Assembly: GCA_946902985.2 (NCBI GenBank)
Contig: OX336389.2
Location: 978,518,084 to 978,582,083 of the forward strand
Direction: 5' to 3'
From: Meconema thalassinum
Lineage: Eukaryota; Arthropoda; Insecta; Orthoptera; Tettigoniidae
Length of the DNA: 64,000 nucleotides
A program made the translations under genes and the position numbers. Below are positions 10,864 through 22,159 of the stretch, in pieces; position 1 is the first letter of the stretch; the number at the start of each line of letters is the position of its first letter. The notes under the pieces are model-generated. The model was given only the letters and a program-made list of their open reading frames with translations. It searched no databases and was not told where the DNA came from.

Positions 10864-13137
10864 ATGTACAAACATTTTGGAAACAGGATCGTCACCCAGT
10901 TATCAGAAAACCCAGTAACAAATGATATTCAGCAAGAATGGGCCACATTACAGAAGATTATCACACAGTCAGCGGAGGAAACCATTGGTTTTATAGTGCG
11001 GAAAAGACAAGACTGGTTTGATGACAACAATGAGGAAATTCTGTCTCTCATCAATGCCAAAAGGAATGCCTATCTTGCCCATCTTCAAGACCCAACTTCG
11101 AACACAAAGAGAGATAAACTACTGGAACTCAAGGGTAAATGCCAGATGCAGATAAGGCAGATTAAAAATACTTGGTGGCAACAGAAGGCTCAGGAACTGC
11201 AGAGACTATCGGATGCTCGAGACTTGAGGAACTTCTATGCCGTACTCAAGGAAATATATGGACCATATCGCTCATCATCAGGTACACTGAAAAGCGCCGA
11301 TAATTCTACTACCTTTACTGATAGTCAAGAAATCTTGGAACGCTGGAAGGAGCACTTCTCCAATCTCCTAAATCGTCCATCAGAAGCTGCTGAAGACTTC
11401 CTCTGTGATGTGCCGCAACAACCTGAACAACTGTGGTTGGCAGTACCTCCTACTTATCATGAATTCAGTGCAGCTCTCACCCAATTGAAGCCCAGAAAAG
11501 CACCTGGCCCAGATAACATCCCTCTGGAACTAATTCAAGCCGGAGGTCATTCCCTCAAAACAAGAATTTTCATCCTTATCCTCAGAATATGGGAATCAAG
11601 AAAGGTACCTGGAGACCTAAAGAATGCCACTATCGTCACTATCTTTAAAAAGGGTGATCGCAGTGTTTGTGGCAACTACCGTGGTATATCACTGCTATCA
11701 ATTGTGGGGAAGATTCTTGCAAGAATTCTACTTAACCGCCTCAAGGTTATCTCTGAGAGGATCCTCCCAGAGTCATAATGCGGATTTAGAACTTCCAGAA
11801 GCACAATTGACTTGATTTTCTGTGTGAGACAGCTACAAGAAAAATGTAGAGAACAACAGAATCCACTCTTCTTAGTCTTTTATGACTTGGAAAAGGCATT
11901 TGATTCGGTTCCAAGACCAGCCATGTGGGCAGTGCTGAAGCGGTTTGGTTGCCCTCAGCGTTTTGTAGATCTAATCAAAGCTCTCCATGATGGCATGACA
12001 GGTCAGGTTCGCCATCAGAATAAGAGGTCCGATGAATTTCCCATTACCCATGGACTGAAACAAGGATGTGTACTGGCTCCAACGCTTTTTGCGCTGTACT
12101 TGGCTGCAATGCTTTATGATTCACCCACAAACATCCCAGGTGTGGAGATCAAGTATCGTTTTGATGAGGGCTTTTCAACCTAACTCGTCTCCGCTCCTTG
12201 AGGAAAACTCAGGTTACTAACATGTTGTATGCAGATGATGCTGCGTCACCAACTCTCACACCAGAAGAGCAGCAAGAGTCAGTTAACTGTTACAAAAGTG
12301 CATGTGATCGCTTTGGTCTTACCATAAATGTCAATAAGACTAAAGTCTTGGCACAACCTTCACCAGGCATTAGAACAGGTTGACCACTTCTCGTACCTGG
12401 GCAGTACCATTTCTGTTAGCTGTACCTGTGAGCAGGATGTGGATAAGAGAATTGGTGCAGCCCATGCAGCATATGGACGATTAGCGCACCGGGTCTTCAT
12501 GAATAAAGATCTGTCCATGAGTACAAAGCTTATGGTGTACAAAGCAGTAGTCATTTCTACATTGTTGTATGGCTGTGAAACGTGGAACCTTTACCGACGT
12601 GATCCTAGGAAGCTTGAGCGTTTCCACCTACAAAAACTTTGATCAATCCTGAGGATTAAATGGGAAGACCGCATTACCAATATTGCTGTTCTGGAAAAGG
12701 CTCAAATCAACAGCATAGAATCATCCATAATAGGTCACCAATTTAGATGGATTGGTCATGTCCATCGGATGGATGATGTGAGATTACCTCGTCAAATGCT
12801 ATATGGTGAGTTATGCTATGGCACCAGACCTCATGGTGGTCCTAAGAGGCGCTACAAGGACCAATTTAAGCAGACCCTGAAATTGACAAGTCTTGATTCA
12901 CAAACCTGGGACATGCTGGCTGAAGACCGCTCAACTTGGCGCCGTACCATCTCGGATACTGTAAAGACGTTTGAAAGGGATCGACGCATACATGAAGAGG
13001 CCAAGCGTCAAGCTAGGAAACTTCGAGCAGCCCAACCACGTCCTCCTCCAGCAATACTATGCGACTTGTGTGGTCGCTTGTTCCATGCCAGGATTGGACT
13101 CTTTAGTCACCGTAAACACATCCACAAACTGGACTGA
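10864..13137 (+). pseudogene. LINE reverse transcriptase with C-terminal C2H2 finger
   Basis: The same frame as the endonuclease resumes at 10864. It shows KAPGPDNIPLELIQAGG and NYRGISLLS, then after TAA at 11776 FYDLEKAFDSVPR, HGLKQGCVLAPTLF and (one base out of phase, 12198-12383) MLYADDA, the RT active site. The distal part has DHFSYLGSTIS, LLYGCETW and, at the end, CDLCGRLFHARIGLFSHRKH, a C2H2-like finger typical of this LINE group. Stops at 11776, 12181 and 12640 and a local frameshift inactivate it. Confidence 0.85.
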
Positions 13138-13186
13138 AGGAAGAAGATTCATACTCGGATTCGAGTTAAAGCCGATGATGATGATG

Positions 13187-14555
13187 ACATAAAAATTGGA
13201 TATCTTATAGAAATAGTCTTGAGTCATTATTCCGCGTGTGATAATCCCCTTTCACTCTTGCGGGAAATAAGAACTTCATGTCTTCGCTGATAGTTCTTCA
13301 AAGGCCTATGGATGTTGTGCATATGTCGTTTGCCACAATTTTGTTCAATCTTATTCTTTTTCGATTTAATTTGTGCCAAGTCTAAAGTGGCCGCTCTTAA
13401 AACTTTATCTTTGCCATGCCTAGAACTTTGTGCTGCCCTTCTTGAGGTTGAATTAGCGGCCAAAATCCGTCAAACTTTAAAAGTTCAATTTTTCAAAAAA
13501 TATTTTTGGAGTGACTCAGCCTTCAACTTGGCATGGATTGCCAAGGCTCCATCTCATTGACAGGTTTTTGGCGCTAATAGAGTGTCCAAAATTCAGCAGT
13601 TGTCTCACACTGAGCAATGGCATCATGTGGCCAGCAAAGAAAATCCCGCGGATGTTATTTCACGAGGATGTTCCCCTCACCTACTGTCTAATTTGAAATT
13701 ATACTGGCATGGTCCCAATTGGCTTCTTTAAGAGCCTTTCGCTTGGCCGAACTTTCCTCTTCCGGAATTATCTGATTTGCCGGATGCTGGGAAGGTTACA
13801 GGGTCTGCTCTAGTTGTTTCAGACGCTCCCCTTCTCTCGCAGCGATATTCCTCTTTTCATAAGTTGGTAAGGGTTATGGCTTATCTCCTTCGGTGGAAAT
13901 ATTTTGTTATAAACCAACCCCTTTTTCCTAAACCATTTTAACCCTTCCTGAGCTAGGTTTAGCTACCACAAAGGTTTTATGGCTTACTCAAAGGGAAATA
14001 TTTTCTGACGAATGTCAGACTTTATCTCAAGGTCAACCTCTTAAGAAAACGAGTAGACTTTCCTCACTTGCTCCTTTTATGGATTCTGATGGGTTGCTAA
14101 GAGTAGGTGGACTATTATCTTTGTCTGAACTCTCCGAAGATAAGAAGCATCCCATTATTCTTCCCTCAAAGCACCACGTCACCTCCTTAATTATTCGGCA
14201 GTTTCATTACCAACAACTTCATGCTGGTACTCGCAAATTACTTTCTATCATTCGTGAAAGGTATTGGCCTATAAACGGAGTACATGAAGTCACTTCCATT
14301 ATATGCCAGTGTATTCCATGTTACAAATCTAATTCTAAAATTGCCACTCAGCTTATGGGTGATCTTCCCACGTTTCGTTCAGCTCCCGCTAGACCTTTTG
14401 CCTTTACGGGAGAGGATTATGCCGGTCCCTTTGTTTATGTTTCGCCTTTTGTATGCATGGTTACCAGTGCAGTTCATTTAGACCTGGTTACCAATGCTTC
14501 TACTGTTTACTTTTTAGTCACGATAGAACACGGAGAAAAATCGCGATTTACATGA
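13187..14555 (+). pseudogene. BEL/Pao RNase H and integrase N-terminal region
   Basis: After the LINE the Pao polyprotein continues: IPRVIIPFHSCGK, a stop, then ELHVFADSSSKAYGCCAYVV (RNase H first D), a frame change near 13365, AKSKVAALKTLSLPCLELCA and FFKKYFWSDSAF (RNase H). From 14079 DGLLRVGGLL, then HYQQLHAGTRKLL...CQCIPC gives the H2-C2 integrase zinc site, followed by GEDYAGPFVYVSP and AVHLDLVTNAS, the start of the integrase core. The core then breaks off near 14510-14550 in repeat DNA. Confidence 0.85.
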
Positions 14556-15900
14556 TAGTCTTTAGTCTTTCGACGAGATTTCAATTATCCTTGAGGTCGG
14601 GCACGGAAAAAATTAGTATTATTATGCAATCGGCGCCGCTCGCTGTCAGTTTGACAAGAATCCAGTTCTATTCGTCATCGAATGCGGAGAAATATCGCGA
14701 TGCATCGCAATCGTTGCCGCTCTCGGTCGTTTTACGAGATTCACGTTATCCTCGCGGTTGGACACTGAGAACGCGATATTATGCTATTGGCACTACATCC
14801 GGCCATTCAACGATTGTCTGCCTGTCTGTCTGTCCTGGAAGAATGGTGGAGGGAAGCTCGAGGTTGTGCATGGTTAAAATTCACAAGCAGTTATAGACAT
14901 GTTGTATAGTCGGCGCCGTGTTTCCCGCTGTCCTTATGCTGTGGTTGGAAGTTCACGGTGGGTCACGAGAAGAAATTAGTATCACGGTTCTACGTAGTCT
15001 GTTATTTCTACGTGGTTTGATGCACTTCTCGCTCTCCGTACACTTTTAAGTATACAGTCATGGGAAAAGTGGCGAGTAGGGCTCAGTATGTTTCGTGATG
15101 GGTGCCCAATCACCTTTGACAGGATCCCCGCAGCCCTCGTGGACACAAGTTCGCGGCCGGGCACGGGTTTTATGATTTTACGCAACCGGCGTCGATCTCG
15201 GTCCGTTTGATGAGATTCCCGCAGGCAAGTCATACGGTCAGCCGGTCGTCTTGAGGATGTGATTTTGGAGGATGAACGTTCAAAGTAGGTATTGGATATT
15301 ACGAATTATTCAGAGAGGATTGCACGAATAATACGACAGGATGGCACATTTTCTTTCGAATTCAAATTATACAAGTTTTCGAGAAAACCGGTTAGATTAT
15401 ATATCCAATGGAACCAAAGTACGAAGGAAAAATTGACATATAGAGTTTCGAATTAACCACACTGGATGTCGCAAATTTACGAGACGGATAGATTTTTAAA
15501 ATATAGTCTCTGTATTTCGAAGCAATTTTGCGATTCTTTTTCGAAACGGTAGTCTATCATTTCGCAAGAATGCGACAGTAAATTCGAGTTATTTCTAGAC
15601 TTCAATTTGAGATATCCAAATTTAGAGTTCAATATCAGAACTGAGAGGTTTCTGTCGAGTTTCGGAAGTTATCGCCAAGAAACGTCTCGCAAAAAGTCAG
15701 GTTTCCGAATTATACAGAAAAATATTTCAAGCAAAACTCTCCTCTTGATGCCGAAAATATACGTTGAACCGATGTATACAATACCACGGAGGGTATCCTC
15801 AGTATGCATTTCCTTGAGGTCGTGCACGGGGAAATATAGCTTACGCAATCGGCGCCGCTTGCGTGAAACTCGCTTCATCGCAATCTGTGAGCCTAGCGGC
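14550..15900. repeat. CpG-rich degenerate repeat block inside the integrase
   Basis: A motif close to GTCGGGCACGG with a following CGCAATCGGCGCCGCTCG and a GTTTkACrAGATTC element recurs in diverged form near 14590-14660, 14690-14750, 14905-14930, 15150-15230 and 15815-15870. CpG density is far higher than in the flanks. No coding similarity is seen. It replaces the middle of the Pao integrase, which would normally need about 0.8 kb. It may be an inserted element with internal repeats or an old satellite fragment. Confidence 0.5.
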
Positions 15901-16019
15901 GCGGGTTTAAATGATTTAAACAGACCTTGGCCAATTTTCGTTACCTCTAACTATCCAGACATAAAAATTAGCTACTTTTCGTTACCCGTTTGTAAAATTA
16001 GCTACTTTTTCGTTACCGG

Positions 16020-16418
16020 TAGACACCCTGACTCTAAGTCTGAGGTTTCTTTAGCCATTTCTTGGCACAAAATTGAAAGTTTGTGCAATAATTTTTAGCG
16101 TCTCTGGAGATTGGTATACCTCAGTTTGCTTCAGCAGTGAGGTAAATGGCGTGTTTCTTGCTCTAACCTCCAAATAGGGACTTGGTGCTATTAAATGATC
16201 CCAGTCCCCCTCTTGTGTGGAATATTGGTAGTATTGTCGAGTGCTTTCCTGGCAGAGATGGTAGGGTCCGAGTGGTAAAGCTAAAAACATCTACTCATCA
16301 TTTTCTTAGGCCAATCACAATGTTGCTCCTATACCACGAGGAGCCTAGCTCCTGCTTTTATTTCTCTCACTGCATCTTTTTTCCCCGACCCTCCCAGGAT
16401 GTTCGCTTTTGCGAATAG
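16020..16418 (+). pseudogene. BEL/Pao integrase C-terminal domain (DUF5641-like)
   Basis: The reading CNNF, stop, RLWRLVYLSLLQQ (about 16085-16140) corresponds to the FW.RW..EYL..LQ.R block. From 16182 come VLLNDPSPPLVWNIGSIVE, then CFPGRDGRVRVVKLKTS and FLRPITMLL, which is the standard Pao polyprotein end. This ends the same element that enters the window at base 1. Confidence 0.8.
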
Positions 16419-17390
16419 GTTGGTTAGTATTCTTTGTGTGTTTTCCTTCGGGTGTGAAACACTCTCTTATCTAACTGCTCCATTATCCTATGATTGTTTT
16501 CTTCAATGCAGCGGAATCACGGTTACATATATAAAACATGTTATGTCTATTTAATTACTTATTTTGTTCAATGTACTTACCTTATGCTCCGAGTGTTGTA
16601 GACCACCTCCGCACTTTTCAAAGTTTGTATCTGGTCTGGCCTATCTCCTCAGAGTGTCATCTTGGCGTATCAAGTGTCGGACCAGCGATTGGCTGTTCGG
16701 CTCTCCCCCCCCCCCCGTCCTGGTGAAGTTTCATTTTGATACGGCATTTTGGATATATATTCAGAGTGGTCATTCCCGGATGATCATTCCAGAATAGTCA
16801 TTCTGAATCTGCTGGATTCTCCAGGGATCCCACCTGGGACTCTGGCGGGCTACGGTCCTGGACTCTACTTGAGTTTTTTAGACGTCACTTCAAGATCCTA
16901 CCAGTTTCCTCAACTAGAGGAGGAAGTTCTCTTTTCAACATCATCTAGAATCCTTACCTGGGATTCTTCGTCTGGTTTGTGGTCCAGACAAATCACCGCT
17001 GATTTCTCTGACTGTGATGCGGTTGGCCACTGCCGCCTCATTTTAACAACTACGGAGTTCCTGTGGGAACTCCAATCTGCCCACGCATGGAGGATCGCCG
17101 AGATATTGGATGGCGTAACAGGGGCTTTTTGTGCAGGCCACGGCCGCCTCATTGCCACTTTCATTGGCCAATGAGATAAGAACAAACACCAATCAGGAGC
17201 CATTCAGAATAAGTTCTCAAACATATACGAACTCTTAAATTTCAATTTTATGAACTTTTTTAATTATCTAGGGCTTCTGCTAGCCAGACCCTCACAATTG
17301 TTGGAATATTAATTGTTATTTATTATTGATCATTTTAACCTCTGTCAGTCATTAAGAGGTCTTTATTCTTGAAGTTGAACTTCACAATTC
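16399..17390 (+). repeat. Possible BEL/Pao 3' LTR
   Basis: Directly after the polyprotein, sequence beginning TGTTCGCTTTTGCGAATAGG follows a CCCTCCCAGGA stretch. A candidate end is GAAGTTGAACTTCACA near 17387. The 5' LTR lies outside the window, so identity of the two repeats, the decisive test, cannot be checked. Boundaries are guesses. Confidence 0.3.
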
Positions 17391-18480
17391 TTGTTGGTTT
17401 ATTCCATATTAGCTTTTTCAGCCGTGTTGCAATTTCAAATTATAATTTGTCAAAAGGAGAATAAACCAAGAAAAAATTCTAACTTTGGTCTATCACATAT
17501 GTTTCCCTTATCCTTATGTCACTCCTATAATTTTTCAATCTGTCGAAATCCCCTTTGCGGTGGATTGGTAAAGACGCATTCCGACCTCCCATCACTACAC
17601 AACTTCTCAATATGATAATCTACTAACAGTTTGGATTATGAAACCTTTCACAACAAATGCCAGGTTGCAGTATGGTATGTTAAAGAGCCGAGCCTAGATA
17701 AAACATTTCTTTTCCTCCCATCCTCTTAGATCTTCCCTGTCCCCAATCACTGTTAGGTAGCCTGTTCAAGGCCGTGGTAACAAACAAGTGCAATTCTGGT
17801 ACAGCCAGTGACATATATCCAATAGACCTATAGGCTACAAGACCCAGGGAAGTTTCAGACTGTACTTCCTGACTAAAAACCATGCCATATGGTCCAAAAA
17901 GTAAGGAATTTTGATCAAATATATAGAGTATATTTTTATACATTTGTAACACAACTGTTGGATCTCGCTTGTTTAGCACTGTGGACAAGAAGAGACAAAG
18001 CAGTCTACAGAAGAAAAAAAAAAAAGAAGAAAAAAAAAATATATATATTGGTGAAAGCAATACATATAAATCTATAATTATAAGTTGCGGTGATTTAGTG
18101 TTTTGTTTCAATTCCTCACAAAATCGGCCAAAACGCCTCACAGTCTGAACGGATGTCAAAAGTGCCATCACTCAAGTACCTGGCAAAATGTTAGATAATG
18201 CAGCAAGTAACTCTTAAGTCGCAAAAAGGGTAGCACAGAATGTTCTTAAATCATGCATCCTGGCATTTGCCTGGTAAGAGTGTGGAAAAACTAAACTCAA
18301 GATGGCTGCAGTCAGCAAGAGGATTTGGAACTTTGATCTGCCTATCACAATCAAGGTGCACGAATTAATGTGCATGACTGTGGGGTGGGGGTGAGGAATT
18401 CTGATTTAACGTGGTGAGCCAATGCAATGCTTCTTTATATCTAGGGTTTTAAAATATTCAAAAATGGTGTAACATTATTT
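17391..18480. other. Gene-free stretch, probably intronic
   Basis: No domain is recognised. A purine/A-rich run is at 18010-18045. If the exon just downstream is real, this is part of the intron that follows it on the minus strand. Confidence 0.4.
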
Positions 18481-18484
18481 GTAC

Positions 18485-18703
18485 CTTTAAACCAGTCTGG
18501 ATCATCTGCTTTGTTGCTGAGATACCGTTTAGCTATAGGTTCTTTCTTGGCAGATGAATTATCTCCTTGAGAGGCTGAAACTATTTCTGCTAACTGCAGA
18601 AATTTCTTTTTCATGTTTTCACTGAAGAACTTTCCTGCTTCTTCTCCAGCCCTCAGATACTCTATATTAACTGTTTTTAGAACATTGTATATAATCTCAG
18701 CTC
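18485..18703 (-). CDS. Candidate internal exon of a host gene (73 codons)
   Basis: On the minus strand a polypyrimidine-containing acceptor (TTTCTTTTGTTTAATTGTTG CAG) precedes an open frame, and the segment ends at AAAG followed by GTAC, a plausible donor. The exon is 219 bp and has one open frame, entered after the first codon base and left after the first codon base, so it is phase-symmetrical. It encodes a lysine/glutamate-rich helix-like stretch including EYLRAGEEAGKFFSENM and, near the end, KRYLSNKADDPDWFK. I do not recognise the protein. It has no transposon signature, unlike everything around it. Neighbouring exons are not visible in the window. Confidence 0.55.
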
Positions 18704-18734
18704 CTGCAACAATTAAACAAAAGAAACATTATTA

Positions 18735-19085
18735 TTATTAATTTCTTTTATTTCCCTACAATCAAATTGACCACTTAGGTTCACGCTAGCTCATTTCTTT
18801 TACTTCGAGCAGAGTTTTCTCCGTGTCCAATACGCCTTCATGTGTTTGCTGACCTGCTTCCGTTGTTCTGTCCAGGCTCTTCCCGTCATCTAGTTCTTTT
18901 AGCGGCTGGAAATCCCTTCCAAAAATTTCACTATGTTCCTAAATATATATCTGTCTAACAATTGGACCGCTGAGATGCTGAACATTTCCATATCCTTCTT
19001 AGTTTCCTTAATCCATGCTGTAGTGGTAGATTTTCTCCATAAGTAACTAACTACCAGTTTGGTAAGTCTATCACCGTTCATTCAG
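18735..19085 (-). pseudogene. LINE ORF2 C-terminal fragment
   Basis: Minus-strand translation gives NGDRLTKLVVSYLWRKSTT, AWIKETKKDMEMFSIS, then LLDRYIFRNIVKFLEGI and, in another frame, GRAWTEQRKQ...MKAYW. This is the typical tail of an insect APE-LINE (.RLTKRI..Y......WI.EV..D....I....DR..FR..I). An ATTATTATT tract at 18733-18741 is the probable 3' tail. It lies next to the candidate exon, in its upstream intron. Confidence 0.65.
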
Positions 19086-19105
19086 TACAAATGTCCCAGA
19101 ACTCA

Positions 19106-19870
19106 CCGTATTTCCTCGCATAATCGTCGCACCCCTACTTTCCGAAAAAAAAAAATTGGTTTATAAAATTTAATCGCATAATCGTCGCACCCTACCTTTC
19201 GAATAAATATTTGATTCATAACATTTCATGGCATACTCGTTTGTTTAAAGAAAGAAGTCTCTTTCTTTTCTTCTGTGCGTACGGGCTATGACTGACGCTA
19301 TGTGGCAGGTAGCCGGCCAGTTGGCCGGCATATGCATGCCAGTGAACATTGTCAGAAGAATGAAGCCTGTCTCCCTGACTGCAGGCTATGACTCACGATA
19401 AGCGAACAGCTAGCCCACGGCACGCTAAACAGCTATCGCGTTCAACGCCACTCCAGTGGAGTGAAACTTGTATGGACCTGTCGCTTCCGTGTGTTGGCCT
19501 CGGAATGACGAGATTCAATAAGCCGCCGTAAGAAGCGCTGCTAGCCCCAGTTTGCCGACGTCAAAACAGGCCCGACTCCTATTGGCGGAATCTTACGCAA
19601 GGGACACCTCGCGCCAGTCTAGCATCAGCCACTTCTGTGGAAACATCACAACAGAGATCCGTGCGTGATGTTACACACGTGTTGTCCACAATGAGAAAAT
19701 ACAAGAATTATACGGTGATCCTGATGAAAGTAAAATAATGATACAGTATATATTTACAAATTGTGGTTTTCTTCTTTGAACGTAAATATTCTTCGTATAA
19801 TCGTCACACCCTACATTTTCCCCACGAATTTTAGGCAAAAAATATGCGACGATTATGCGAGGAAATACGG
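19106..19870. mobile_element. TIR element with CCGTATTTCCTCGCATAATC termini
   Basis: The left end CCGTATTTCCTCGCATAATC followed by GTCGCA is mirrored at the right end (..TGCGACGATTATGCGAGGAAATACGG), about 26 bp of near-perfect inverted repeat. The CGCATAATCGTCGCACCCTA module recurs internally near 19172 and 19795. The 765-bp interior, partly GC-rich, has no transposase. A clear target duplication is not visible (CA lies on both sides), so the superfamily is open; pogo-like is plausible. Confidence 0.7.
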
Positions 19871-19887
19871 CATTATTATTATTACTA

Positions 19888-20559
19888 CCGGGTCATCAAT
19901 TTAAGTCTCCGCTCCAATACCAATCAAGGCGCAGCAAGCTCTCGCACTGACACACGCTCGCGGGCCGGTAAAACGTGAGTGACTTCTCCCCGCTACTTTG
20001 CGTCAACATACAGTCGTTTAATAGCAATTTCCAGTAAAAATAATTAAAATAATTATCCACAAACTTACTTGGTTTTACAGGAAATATTCAAAGTGTTGTC
20101 CATCAGCTCGCAAGCATGCATGGCACCTCGTAAACAAGTTTTCAGACACACAGCGAATTTCTCCCTGGGTGACGTTCGTTATAACTTGCCGAGAACGGAC
20201 CTGGTGGAACGGAACCTTTTTTTTTTTTTGCCTTTATAGAGGACGGATACCAGGAAATTTCCGAATGAATCGAAATCGGCACTCTCTAACAGAAGAATAC
20301 CTCGCATAACAAACCACAATGAATAACACGTTGTTGTATAGAAAACATCACTTTAAGGCAATATAGAAACTGTAAAATTGCCCTGAGACTACACTGCATG
20401 TTAGATAAATTCAACTAGCACTTCACATACTTAAGACACCGGAGATACTGACAGCTTATTGCAACATTGCCAATCTCAGCGCACATGTTCATTGACCTGC
20501 CAAGGTCACCTTGACCGACCTAGTGGCACGTATAGGGTGGATTTAAAATGATGACCCTG
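19888..20559 (-). mobile_element. Tc1/mariner-like TIR element with transposase C-terminal scrap
   Basis: Termini are CCGGGTCATCAATTTAAGTC (left) and CAGGGTCATCATTTTAAATC (right, reversed), flanked by TA at 19886-19887 and 20560-20561. On the minus strand near 20060-20230 the reading VITNVTQGEIRCVSENLF resembles the V..VT...L..V...L end of IS630/mariner-type transposases, so this is an internally deleted 672-bp copy. It starts only 17 bp after the preceding TIR element. Confidence 0.65.
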
Positions 20560-20604
20560 TACAATACAAGTGAGGGTGAACTAGAACAATGATTATTAGA
20601 AGTT

Positions 20605-20675
20605 ATAAATAATAATGTTATTGGTTTTACATCCCTTTTAACTACTGCGGCTTTTAGAGACGCTATAATTTATAA
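20605..20675 (-). mobile_element. SINE 3' tail fragment
   Basis: AATAATGTTATTGGTTTTAC followed by ATCCCTTTTAACTACTGCGG and GGAGACG-like sequence is the reverse of a common arthropod SINE 3' part (CGTCTC..AAA..AGTAGTTAGTGGGA..TAAA..AATAAC). It is short and diverged. Confidence 0.5.
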
Positions 20676-20799
20676 TAGAAGTGTTATTATTACAGTAAAA
20701 CCTGTCTTTAATGGAACTTTTAATATGCGGAATCCTGTCCACAATGGAAGAAAAAATCATCGGTTCCGTGAATTATGGCCTATTATTCCTGTTAATTTA

Positions 20800-20955
20800 C
20801 CAAGGTTGTGGGGTCAAATCACAACTCAGTTGGCATTTGAAGATGCTTAAATGCAAGGAGACCGTGTCAGTAGATTTATTGGCACATTCAAGATACCTTT
20901 CAGCACAGAATTACGGCATCTCAAGAAGTGGAAAGCGTGCATGTCAATAACCTAG
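20800..20955 (+). mobile_element. tRNA-derived SINE 3' half
   Basis: GGTTGTGGGGTCAAATCACA is B-box-like, followed by TTTGAAGATGCTTAAATGC, AGATTTATTGGCACATTCAA and ACGGCATCTCAAGAAGTGGA. I recall this order as the body of a widespread insect SINE. The 5' part is missing or too diverged. Confidence 0.5.
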
Positions 20956-21049
20956 TCTACAAATTAACAATGTATGCATGTTTTTAATTTTCAATGTTTT
21001 CTCGGAGGATTCAATCAGAAAAGTAGAATATCCCACAGTAGGGTATATA

Positions 21050-21185
21050 AGCCGAAGCTGGGCCAAGGACTAAAGGGCAAGATGGCCGCCGTGTGAGCCC
21101 AACCCCATGCTTAACGTATAGAGCGAGAATCATAGCTGGGCCAGGGGCTAGTGGGCAAGATGGCTGCCGCGAGAACCGAACTTTC
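21050..21185 (+). repeat. Two imperfect 45-bp direct repeats
   Basis: AGCTGGGCCAAGGACTAAAG plus GGCAAGATGGCCGCCG (21055) recurs 80 bp later as AGCTGGGCCAGGGGCTAGTG plus GGCAAGATGGCTGCCG. Confidence 0.7.
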
Positions 21186-21189
21186 TAAT

Positions 21190-21710
21190 ACTAGGCTTTG
21201 TCAAATAATTATTTATTTGTCATTAACTATTACATTATTTATTTTTTAATTATTATTTATTTTTATTTATTATTTATATAATTTAATTATTTTTTTACTT
21301 ATAATATTTTCTATTTTTAATATTACATTATTTATATATTTTCATTGAGTCCAAGCACTAAACTGCAAGGTCATTAACCCAACAATTCTCAAACACATAA
21401 TTACAAAAACCTAATTCGGATTTAAACGAATTAATGTAATATTTTCTAATTTTATGATATTTTATTTTTAGATTTTAGTTAAAGTTTTTTTATTTTAAAA
21501 TTTTAGATATTTGATTTATTATTTTTATATTTAGATTTTAAGTTTAAACATTTCTCTTAGATTTTAAATTTTAATTTTAGATTTAGCTAAAAGACCAAAC
21601 TACAAGGTCACAGACCTGAAGTTAATTTTTAAATTTTGCTTTTTTAACTTATAATTTTTTATTTATTTAATTATAAAATTGTATATTTTTTATTTATTTG
21701 TTTTATTTAT
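21190..21710. other. Extremely AT-rich tract
   Basis: Long runs of TTATTTAT and TTTTAGATTTTA-like words; two diverged copies of ACTAAACTGCAAGGTCA (about 21356 and 21592) lie within it. No gene is present. Confidence 0.7.
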
Positions 21711-21814
21711 TACTAGCAGTAGTGCCCGGCTTCACCCGGTAGATTTACTTGTTTTATGGATGATAATGAATACTACTACAGAACTGGCACATGATACTTA
21801 AACTAAAAGTTCGT

Positions 21815-22155
21815 TCGTTTGAGTCTTCAGTCTTTTGACTGGTTTGATGCAGCTCTCCATGCCTCCCTGTCCTGTGTTAATCGTTTCATCTCTACATAGC
21901 TACCACACCCTATATCAGAGGCAATCTGGGAACCTTGGTCTACCCCTACAGTTCTTGTCCTCAACCCTTCCTTCCATCACTAAGCTTGCTATTCCTGGGT
22001 GTCTTAGTATGTGTCCTACTAATCTATCTCTTCTCTTCATTAGCAGTCGCCAGAAACATCTCTCCTCTCCCACTCTAATACCTCTTCGTTAGTAACCCTA
22101 TCTACCCATCTGATCTTCATCATTCTCCTGTAACACCACATTTCAAATGCTTCAA
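21815..22155 (-). pseudogene. LINE ORF2 C-terminus plus 3' UTR fragment
   Basis: Minus-strand translation gives EAFEMWCYRRMMKIRWVDRV then TNEEVLERV and LVGHILRHPG, the tail domain of an insect RTE/jockey-like LINE. The 3' side (minus strand) reads GGCTGCATCAAACCAGT-type sequence. Only the last about 90 residues survive. Confidence 0.7.
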
Positions 22156-22159
22156 TTCT

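Larger units (their letters stand above)
8199..13186 (+). mobile_element. APE-type LINE (RTE-like) with tandem 5' monomers
   Basis: The unit is bounded by an 11-bp duplication ACATAAAAATT (8188-8198 and 13187-13197). Removing it restores the BEL/Pao reading ...VLHKN into W.SYRNS. From 5' to 3' it has a 66-bp tandem array (8199-9142), a TA run, an untranslated leader (about 9190-9800), one long decayed ORF with endonuclease, reverse transcriptase and a C-terminal zinc finger, a very short 3' end, and a GATGATGATGATG tail. Short 3' UTR plus trinucleotide tail fit RTE-like LINEs; the exact clade is uncertain. Confidence 0.85.
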
